From: Kribbella caucasensis
Lineage (GTDB): Bacteria; Actinomycetota; Actinomycetes; Propionibacteriales; Kribbellaceae
Assembly (NCBI RefSeq): GCF_004361855.1
Contig: NZ_SNWQ01000014.1
Span: forward strand, 1-64,000
Reading direction: 5' to 3'
Length of the DNA: 64,000 bases
In this document: piece by piece, positions 41,707 to 47,940 of the stretch
How positions within the stretch are numbered: the stretch's first letter is position 1
Layout of the letters: each line of letters opens with the position of its first letter
Translations under genes and position numbers: made by a program
The notes under the pieces: generated by a model
What the model saw: only the letters and a program-made list of their open reading frames with translations
Database searches by the model: none
What the model was told of the DNA's origin: nothing

Positions 41707-42723
41707 ATGGCGAGACCGACGATCGCGGACATCGCGAACCGGGCGGGCGTCTCGAAGGGCGCCGTCTCGTTCGCGCTGAACGGCCGGCCGGGGGTCAGCA
41801 AGGAGACTCGGGCAAGGATCCTCGAGATCGCCGAGCAGATGAGCTGGCGGCCGCACAGCGCGGCGCGGGCGCTCGGTGCGTCCAGGGTGGATTCGGTCGG
41901 CCTGGTGATCGCCCGCCCGGCCCGGACGCTCGGGGTCGAGCCGTTCTTCGCGCACCTGTTCTCAGGTCTGCAGTCGGGCCTGTCGGCGCACTCGATCTCG
42001 CTGCAGTTGCTGATCGTGGAGGACACCGAGGCCGAGATCGAGGTGTACCGGCGCTGGTCGTCTGAGCACCGGGTGGACGGCGTGATCCTGGTCGATCTGG
42101 CCGTGAAGGACCCCCGGGTCGAGGCGGTCAAGGCGCTCGAACTGCCGGCCGTGGTGATCGGCGGCCGCGGCGGGAAGGGCGCGCTGCCGTCGGTCTGGGC
42201 GGACGACCGGGACGCGATGCTCTCGATCGTGGAGTACCTGGCCGCGCTCGGCCACCGGCGGATCGCGCACGTCGCCGGCACCCCGAACTTCCAGCACACC
42301 CAGCGCCGGATCCGCGCGGTCCGGGACGCCGCGCCCCGGCTCGGGCTGATCGACGCCCCCTCGCTGCCGACCGATTTCAGCGACGCGGAGGGCGCCGCGA
42401 TCACCCGGAAGCTGCTGTCCCAGGCCGTGCGGCCGACCGCGATCGTCTACGACAGCGATGTGATGGCGGTGGCCGGGCTTGGGGTGGCGATGGAGATGGG
42501 CGTCGCGGTGCCGGGCGAGCTGTCCGTCGTGGCGTTCGACGACTCGATCCTGACCCAGCTGATGCATCCGGCGCTGACCGCGCTGTCTCGGGACACCTTC
42601 GACTTCGGCCGGCAGGCGGCCGAGGTGTTGCTGGAAGTGATCGCCGATCCCACCACGGTGATCAACCGCCGTACCGCGGACCCGGTGCTGACCGTCCGCG
42701 AGTCGACCGCGCCTCCGGCTTAG
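41707..42723 (+). CDS. LacI-family transcriptional regulator
   Basis: 338 residues. The N-terminal HTH is TIADIANRAGVSKGAVSFALNGRPGVSKETRARI (about 5-38) with the hinge RPHSAARALGASR. The periplasmic-binding-protein-like core contains VDGVILVDL, GHRRIAHVAGTPNF and a C-terminal AFDDSILTQLMHPALTAL. It should sense a sugar and repress the divergent transporter operon and the following GH5-like gene. AAGGAGG is 7-8 bases before the ATG. The gene lies between its two probable operators. Confidence 0.93.
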   Translation: MARPTIADIANRAGVSKGAVSFALNGRPGVSKETRARILEIAEQMSWRPHSAARALGASRVDSVGLVIARPARTLGVEPFFAHLFSGLQSGLSAHSISLQLLIVEDTEAEIEVYRRWSSEHRVDGVILVDLAVKDPRVEAVKALELPAVVIGGRGGKGALPSVWADDRDAMLSIVEYLAALGHRRIAHVAGTPNFQHTQRRIRAVRDAAPRLGLIDAPSLPTDFSDAEGAAITRKLLSQAVRPTAIVYDSDVMAVAGLGVAMEMGVAVPGELSVVAFDDSILTQLMHPALTALSRDTFDFGRQAAEVLLEVIADPTTVINRRTADPVLTVRESTAPPA

Positions 42724-42736
42724 TTTGCTCGGCCGC

Positions 42737-42750
42737 CTAAACCGATTTAG
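42737..42750. promoter_or_regulatory. LacI-type operator before the GH5-like gene
   Basis: CTAAACCGATTTAG differs from a perfect palindrome at two positions. It ends 10 bases before the GH5-like start codon and resembles the transporter operator. No ribosome binding site is visible between it and the ATG, so translation may be leaderless or coupled to the LacI gene 37 bases upstream. Confidence 0.65.
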
Positions 42751-42760
42751 CATCCTCGGC

Positions 42761-43927
42761 ATGCGTTCGGATCCCGTCATCCCCCGATTCGGGGCGAACT
42801 ATGTCCCGTCGGCCGGCTGGTTCTACAGCTGGCTGGACTACGACGGAGCCGCCGTCCGCCGTGACCTCGCCGACCTGGCCGGACTCGGGCTGGACCACAT
42901 CCGGGTGTTCCCGATCTGGCCGTGGATCCAGCCGAACCGGGCGATCATCCGGGAACGCGCGATCGAGGACCTGCTGGACACCATCGACGCCGCCGCCGAG
43001 CACGGCCTCACCGTCGCGGTCGACCTGATCCAGGGCCACCTGTCGAGCTTCGACTTCCTGCCGTCCTGGATGCTCACCTGGCACCGGGCCAGCCTGTTCG
43101 AAGACGACACGATCCGCGCCGGACTCACGTCGTACGTCGATGCCGTGGCGCGCGCGGTCGCCACCCGGCCGAACGTCTTCGCGATCACCCTCGGCAACGA
43201 GGTGAACAACCTGTGGCCGGACAGCCCGACCACGTTCGAGTCGTCCACCGCCTGGGCACGGGAGCTGCTGGTGACCGTGCAGAAGGCGGCGCCTGGCGTA
43301 CTCGCGCTGCACTCGGTGTTCGACGACGCCTGGTACCGGGCGGACCACCCGTTCCATCCGCTCGACGTGGTCGAGTTGGGTGCGCTGAGCACCGTCCACT
43401 CGTGGGTTTTCAACGGGGTCTCCCGAGTGGACGGGCCGCTCGGTCCGGCGACCCTGACGCACGCCGACTACCTGGTCGAGCTCGCCGCCGCCACGTCGCT
43501 CGATCCAAACCGACCCGTGTGGCTGCAGGAGATCGGCGTACCGGGGCCGGACATCCCGGTGGAACTGCAGGGCGAGTTCACCCGGCGGACGGTCGAGCTG
43601 GTGGTGCAGAACCCCGCGCTGTACGGCGTGACGTGGTGGTCGTCGCACGATATCGACCGGCGGCTGCTGGACTTCCCGGATCGGGAGTACGACCTCGGCC
43701 TGTTCACGGTCGACCATCAGCGCAAGCCGGCCGCGACCGCGCTGGCCGAGGTGATCGCGGAGGTGCGCGCCAACGGGATCCACCCGGCCGAGGCGACCAC
43801 ATTGACAGCTCCGTACAACCTCCGCACCGAACCACACCGCCGCCCCGAGATCGCCCCCGGCAGCGCCTTCCACCTCGAGTGGGTTGCCGCCCGCGCCCAC
43901 TCCCCCGTCCGCATCGTCCTCCCCTGA
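42761..43927 (+). CDS. GH5-like glycoside hydrolase (clan GH-A)
   Basis: 388 residues with no signal peptide, so cytoplasmic. The (beta/alpha)8 pattern has YSWLDYDGAAVRRDLADLAGLGLDHIRVFPIWPWIQP early, the acid/base Glu147 in ITLGNEVNN and the nucleophile Glu257 in VWLQEIGVPG, plus TWWSSHD near 300. The exact specificity (mannosidase, glucosidase, galactosidase type) cannot be read from sequence. It probably hydrolyses the oligosaccharide imported by the adjacent transporter and shares its LacI operator. Confidence 0.82.
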   Translation: MRSDPVIPRFGANYVPSAGWFYSWLDYDGAAVRRDLADLAGLGLDHIRVFPIWPWIQPNRAIIRERAIEDLLDTIDAAAEHGLTVAVDLIQGHLSSFDFLPSWMLTWHRASLFEDDTIRAGLTSYVDAVARAVATRPNVFAITLGNEVNNLWPDSPTTFESSTAWARELLVTVQKAAPGVLALHSVFDDAWYRADHPFHPLDVVELGALSTVHSWVFNGVSRVDGPLGPATLTHADYLVELAAATSLDPNRPVWLQEIGVPGPDIPVELQGEFTRRTVELVVQNPALYGVTWWSSHDIDRRLLDFPDREYDLGLFTVDHQRKPAATALAEVIAEVRANGIHPAEATTLTAPYNLRTEPHRRPEIAPGSAFHLEWVAARAHSPVRIVLP

Positions 43928-43935
43928 CAACCCCG

Positions 43936-43983
43936 TTGCGTCCGAAGAACCGAGCGCTATGACCCTCGATTCTTCGGACGCAA
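43936..43983. terminator. perfect inverted repeat shared by GH5-like and TetR 3' ends
   Basis: TTGCGTCCGAAGAA (43936-43949) and TTCTTCGGACGCAA (43970-43983) are perfect 14-base arms with a 20-base loop. The right arm lies within the last codons of the TetR gene (encoding LRPKN) and the loop contains its stop. It probably works as a bidirectional terminator for the convergent genes. Confidence 0.65.
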
Positions 43984-44706
43984 GGAGATCAGGACCTGGA
44001 TGCCGTCGAGGATTCGGGTGAGGCCGAACTCGAGGTCGTCGTCGACACCGTCCTCGTCGACATCGTCGGAGTACTCGGCGGTCGTGTAGAGCTTGGTCAG
44101 CATCGGGTAGTTGCCCTCGGCAAGTCTCGGAACGAGGAACCGGCCGACGTCCTCCGACTGCACCGGCTCCGCGTCGCTCGCGGCCAGCTGCCGCATCAGG
44201 CTCGCGTGTGCCCGGACGAACCCGTCCAGCAGCAGGACGCAGCCGAGATTGTCGTGGTGGCTGAGCCCGGTCCCATCAAGAGCCTGGAGCATCACCTCCG
44301 CCCACCTGAGCAGATTCGGCGTGACCGGAGCGCCGTGGATGGGCATGTCGAGCAACCACGGCCGCTCGCCGTACCGGTCGAGCTGCGCGCGGACCCAAGC
44401 GGCCGAATCGTCCCGCCACCCCGTGCCCGGGAGCGGCGGCGGTGGTCCCCAGGCGGCGTCGCGGACCAGGACGAGCAGCTCCTCCTTGGACCTGACGTAC
44501 CGGTACATCGCGTTCGTCGTCACACCCAGGTGAGCCGCGATCTTCTGCAGCGAGATCGCCTCGAATCCCTGGGTGTCGCCGAACTCGATCCCGGTCGCGA
44601 CGATCCGCTCCACGCTCAGCGCCGGCTTCGGCCCACGCCGCTGGACCGGGTAGACACCCCAGGACAGGGCCAGTCCCGGTGGCAGCCGCACCCCGTCCTC
44701 CCTCAT
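43957..44706 (-). CDS. TetR-family regulator with C-terminal ligand domain
   Basis: About 249 residues. The HTH (LSVERIVATGIEFGDTQGFEAISLQKIAAHLGVTTNAMYRYVRSKEELLVLV) lies at about 30-82 after a 30-residue extension, and the rest fits a TetR_C-type ligand-binding domain (WLLDMPIHGAPVTPN). The ligand is unknown. The ATG at 44706 is used; another in-frame start lies 13 codons upstream. A palindrome just upstream is a candidate autoregulatory operator. Confidence 0.85.
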   Translation of the reverse strand: MREDGVRLPPGLALSWGVYPVQRRGPKPALSVERIVATGIEFGDTQGFEAISLQKIAAHLGVTTNAMYRYVRSKEELLVLVRDAAWGPPPPLPGTGWRDDSAAWVRAQLDRYGERPWLLDMPIHGAPVTPNLLRWAEVMLQALDGTGLSHHDNLGCVLLLDGFVRAHASLMRQLAASDAEPVQSEDVGRFLVPRLAEGNYPMLTKLYTTAEYSDDVDEDGVDDDLEFGLTRILDGIQVLISLRPKNRGS

Positions 44707-44743
44707 GTCCCCATCCTCGCGCAGTCCACCGGCAGGGGCTGCC

Positions 44744-44776
44744 AACTGATGCGCTGTTCGTCAGTGTTCATCAGTT
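44744..44776. promoter_or_regulatory. candidate TetR operator
   Basis: AACTGATG and CATCAGTT form perfect eight-base inverted arms 33 bases end to end; inside, GTCAGTG/CATCAGT adds a direct repeat of the half site. It is 38 bases upstream of the TetR ATG in an AT-richer patch. The spacing between arms is wide for TetR, so binding to overlapping half sites is possible. Confidence 0.4.
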
Positions 44777-44796
44777 TTCTCTGTTGTGGTCTACGC

Positions 44797-45305
44797 GTGC
44801 GACTCAGCGATTGGGCGCACATTCAGGGCGTTCACTATCGGACCACCTGGAAGTGGGCACATGAGGGCAAGATGCCCGTTCCGGTAGTGAAGACGGCGAC
44901 CTGCCGGTATCTGGCGCTCACGGAGAATGCACCATGCCGGTGCGGGTGCTGCCTTGTACGCACGGGTAGCCTCCGCCGACCAGAAGCCTGCAACCGGCCG
45001 CACTTGATGAGGTCACAACCGGTACGTGTCGACGGCGGGCTTTCCTTTTGCAAATAAGGCGAAGTCGGCGACGCCGATTTGATGAGTCGAACATATGTTC
45101 GATAGAATCAGTGCATGTTCGAGGAGACTTGTCAGGGCTCACCGCGGCCGAGGTACTTCGTACCGTGCGGGTCGTGGACGAAGGCGATCTGGTGCGCGAC
45201 ATGATCGACGTGCTCACCTTGTTCTGCGCCCGCCTGTACGGCAAGCGCGCCGCCCGGAACCGGGCGAAGAAGGCACTCGCCGCTGCGGCAGGTGAGGGCG
45301 CATGA
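44797..45305 (+). pseudogene. tnpA serine recombinase, decayed, element B
   Basis: The N-terminal MerR-like HTH is readable from a GTG start: RLSDWAHIQGVHYRTTWKWAHEGKMPVPVV. The catalytic start ALYARVASADQK follows at 44951 in a different frame, with Ala where the recombinase serine belongs (YARVSS in active relatives), then a stop at 45005. The C-terminal part VVDEGDLVRDMIDVLTLFCARLYGKRAARNRAKK is in the frame ending at 45305 and lacks four residues present in element A. At least two frameshifts and a ~90-base loss make it inactive. Confidence 0.8.
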
Positions 45306-46660
45306 ATCACACGCAAGGCATCCGCTTTGAACTCGCTCCCGACGCCGATCAGTGCGTACTCATGGGCCGGCACTGCGGCCTGTCGCGGGTAGTTGAGAAC
45401 TTCTGCCTGGAGACGGTCTGCAAGAAGTGGGCGCAGCGCAAGGCGGAGGAGTCCTACGGCGTCACCGGCGACGACCTGACCAAGGTTCCGTGGTCGGCCC
45501 CGGCGTTGGAGAAGGAGTGGCGCGCCGCCCACCCCAAGCGGTTTCCGTGGTTCGCCGAGAACAAGCTTTCCTCTCGTGTCCCGAAGGAAGCGTGCCGGGT
45601 TCGTGCCGCCGGGTTCTCCAACTATCTGAAGTCGAAGAAGGGTGAACGCCGGGGCGCGAAGATGGGCTTCCCCTCGTGGCGCAAGCGCAAGCACGGCTCC
45701 CGGTTCCGCTACGACGCCGACCGGGCCAAGCCGCTGAATACCCGCACCGTGCGCCTGCCCGCCATCGGCGACGTCGCAACCCGCGAGGACATGTCCTGGC
45801 TCACCGACCGCATCGCAACAGGTCAGGCGCGGATCCTCGGCGCCACTGTCCGGGAGCAGGCCGGACGCTGGTGGATCTCGTTCCAGATCGAGGTCGATCG
45901 CGACGACCTCAACAAGCACCGTCAGGCCGACGCCGAGGCTCCCGCCTGCGGGATCGACCTGGGCCTGAAGACGTTCGCCGTCATCAAGAACAGCGACGGC
46001 ACCACCGAGGAGATCCACGCCCCCAAACCACTCAAGGCCGCACAGCGCGCGCTGAAGCGCGCCAACCGCAAACTCGCCCGCAGCGCGAACGACTCCAAAA
46101 ACCGAGCCAAAGCCCGCACCCGTGTCGGCCGACTCCATCTGAAGGTGGCCGACCGGCGCCGGGATTTCCTGCACAAGACCACCACGAGGCTGACGAGAAC
46201 CAAGTCGGCCATCGCGGTGGAGACCCTGCACGTCAAGGGCATGGTGAAGAACCGCCGACTCGCCCGCTCCATCTCCGATGCCGGGTTCGGCGAGTTCGTC
46301 CGCCAACTGGACTACAAGGCCGACTGGTACGGCTCCCGCGTCTGGAAGGCCGACCGGTGGTTCCCGTCGTCGAAGACGTGCGGGGACTGCGGACACATCA
46401 ACCGCGCCCTGGTCCTCGCGGACCGCACCTGGGGGTGTCCCGGCTGCGGCGTCCTGCACGACCGAGACGAGAACGCGGCAGGCAACCTGCTCGCCGCGAT
46501 GCTCGCAGACCGAACAAGTACGACCTCGCCGGGAAGTTGCCCGGAGAGCCGAAACGCCTGTGGAGACCCTGTAAGACCTCACTCTCCGGAGTCGGCAGCG
46601 GTCAGCGAAGCAGGAAGAGCCACAGCGACAACATCACTGAGACTCACTCAACGGTGCTAG
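45302..46660 (+). CDS. tnpB: TnpB RNA-guided nuclease (IS607 family), element B
   Basis: 452-residue open frame, colinear with the TnpB of element A and about 92% identical by eye. RuvC I D219 (CGIDLGLKTF), RuvC II E307 (AVETLHVKGM), the zinc-ribbon cysteines (CGDCG, CPGCG) and RuvC III HDRDENAAGN are intact. Differences between copies are scattered and mostly conservative, which suggests selection on the protein after the copies separated. The stop codon TAG at 46658-46660 is in host DNA four bases past the right end. Confidence 0.87.
   Translation: MNHTQGIRFELAPDADQCVLMGRHCGLSRVVENFCLETVCKKWAQRKAEESYGVTGDDLTKVPWSAPALEKEWRAAHPKRFPWFAENKLSSRVPKEACRVRAAGFSNYLKSKKGERRGAKMGFPSWRKRKHGSRFRYDADRAKPLNTRTVRLPAIGDVATREDMSWLTDRIATGQARILGATVREQAGRWWISFQIEVDRDDLNKHRQADAEAPACGIDLGLKTFAVIKNSDGTTEEIHAPKPLKAAQRALKRANRKLARSANDSKNRAKARTRVGRLHLKVADRRRDFLHKTTTRLTRTKSAIAVETLHVKGMVKNRRLARSISDAGFGEFVRQLDYKADWYGSRVWKADRWFPSSKTCGDCGHINRALVLADRTWGCPGCGVLHDRDENAAGNLLAAMLADRTSTTSPGSCPESRNACGDPVRPHSPESAAVSEAGRATATTSLRLTQRC
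46520..46654 (+). ncRNA. putative omega RNA (right-end RNA) of element B
   Basis: The region overlaps the tnpB 3' end and is nearly identical to the matching part of element A over its last 85-90 bases. The adjacent host DNA, beginning TGCTAGGTCCACCCCG, would act as the guide. That flank itself forms an inverted repeat (GGTCC-ACCCC/GGGGG-TCC, 46660-46680), perhaps a former terminator. Boundaries and expression are inferred from known IS607 TnpB systems. Confidence 0.55.
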
Positions 46661-46762
46661 GTCCACCCCGACGGGGGTCCTACAACCCTCTCCAAAGAAA
46701 CTGTTCAATCCTTACGCTATTTCCAGTCAAGCACACCACACCAGACCGGAAAGGCACTCGAG

Positions 46763-47194
46763 ATGAACACCCTGACCGCTACCCTCGGCCCGCTGCTCTC
46801 GCCCGACGAGGTCGAACTGACCGCCGACGACAAACAGGCCGCCCACAACAAGATCGACAGCGCGATCCGACTGGGAGGACTGTCCCCCCAGCAGGCCACC
46901 GATCGGCATGACCTGGTCGGCGCCGCCCGGACCCGCGGCGAACTACGCCGGATCTTCGACGGATTCGCCGACGCCGTCCCAACGTACGGGCTGACCCTGG
47001 CGTTGCGGGTGGCCAGTGCCGTCTGGCTGGTCGCCTGCGTCGTCCAGTTCATCGTCTGGTCCACGCTCGCCGTTTTCGGTCACTTCGACTGGCCCTGGTG
47101 GCTCTGGTCCGACCTCGGTCTCGGCGCGGTCGTCGCGATCCTGTGGTGGACCAACGAGTCGTACCACCGCAAGTCGAACCTGCGGGAGATCTGA
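46763..47194 (+). CDS. DUF1707-like membrane protein with two helices
   Basis: 143 residues. The N-terminal part (LTADDKQAAHNKIDSAIRLGGLSPQQATDRHDLVGAARTRGELRRIFDGF) is a SHOCT/DUF1707-like module, often beside membrane proteins in actinobacteria. Two hydrophobic segments follow at about 77-102 and 107-130. It is the first gene of an operon with an ABC exporter; its stop overlaps the ATPase start (TGATG), so it may be a regulatory or accessory subunit. Confidence 0.7.
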   Translation: MNTLTATLGPLLSPDEVELTADDKQAAHNKIDSAIRLGGLSPQQATDRHDLVGAARTRGELRRIFDGFADAVPTYGLTLALRVASAVWLVACVVQFIVWSTLAVFGHFDWPWWLWSDLGLGAVVAILWWTNESYHRKSNLREI

Positions 47195-47940
47195 TGCCCG
47201 CCCCGGTCCAGCTGACCGAAGTCCGCAAGGTCTACGGCACCGGTCCCAGCGCGATCTCCGCGCTGGACGGTGTCAGTCACACCTTCGAGGAGGGCACCTT
47301 CACCGCGGTGATGGGGCCCTCCGGCTCGGGCAAGAGCACGCTGCTGCACTGCGCCGCCGGCCTCGACGAACCCAGCGCCGGCGAGGTCTCGCTCGCCGGT
47401 ACGACGCTCCGCGGGCTGACCGAGACCGCGCTGACCGAGCTCCGCCGCGAGCAGGTCGCCTTCGTCTTCCAGGCGTTCAACCTGATGCCCGCGCTGACCG
47501 TCCGGCAGAACGTCGCCCTCCCACTCACCTTGGCCGGCCGCTCCCCCGACCACGCCTGGGTCACCGAGGTGATCCGCCGGGTCGGCCTCAGCGACCGCAG
47601 CGGGCACCGCCCGGGTGAACTCTCCGGCGGCCAGCAGCAGCGGGTCGCGATCGCCCGGGCCCTGGCCGCGCGGACCGCGATCACCTTCGCCGACGAGCCA
47701 ACCGGCGCACTCGACACGCAAACCGCGCTCGAGGTGCTCACCCTGCTCCGCGACCAGTCGCGCGCCGCCGGGCAGACGATCGTGATGGTCACCCACGACC
47801 CGGTCGCCGCCTCGTACGCCGACCGGGTGGTCTTCCTGGTGGACGGCCGGATCGTTGCCGAGTCCGCGTCGCCGACGGCCGAAGGGGTCGCCGCCGAACT
47901 CGCCCGGCTCTCTCGTTCTTCTTTGAAGGTGACCTCATGA
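47194..47940 (+). CDS. ABC transporter ATP-binding protein (MacB/LolD type)
   Basis: 248 residues. Walker A is GPSGSGKST (41-49), the signature is LSGGQQQR, Walker B is ITFADEPTGALD and the switch histidine is in MVTHD. The length and FQAFNLMPALTVRQNVALPL segment fit ATPases that partner FtsX-like permeases. GGGAG lies upstream of the ATG. Its stop overlaps the permease start (ATGA). Confidence 0.95.
   Translation: MPAPVQLTEVRKVYGTGPSAISALDGVSHTFEEGTFTAVMGPSGSGKSTLLHCAAGLDEPSAGEVSLAGTTLRGLTETALTELRREQVAFVFQAFNLMPALTVRQNVALPLTLAGRSPDHAWVTEVIRRVGLSDRSGHRPGELSGGQQQRVAIARALAARTAITFADEPTGALDTQTALEVLTLLRDQSRAAGQTIVMVTHDPVAASYADRVVFLVDGRIVAESASPTAEGVAAELARLSRSSLKVTS

Larger units (their letters stand above)
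44797..46654 (+). mobile_element. IS607-family element B (tnpA broken, tnpB intact)
   Basis: About 1.86 kb from the recombinase start to the CACTCAACGG right end shared with element A; the true left end lies somewhat upstream of 44797 and is not defined. Order is tnpA-tnpB with an ATGA overlap. Both ends of the recombinase gene survive, so this is the more complete copy. It lies between the TetR gene and the DUF1707-ABC operon without evident gene disruption. Confidence 0.75.

Noticed and set aside
44918-46582. 554-codon minus-strand ORF across element B
   Set aside because: Antisense of an intact tnpB with all catalytic motifs; the frame has no domain of its own.
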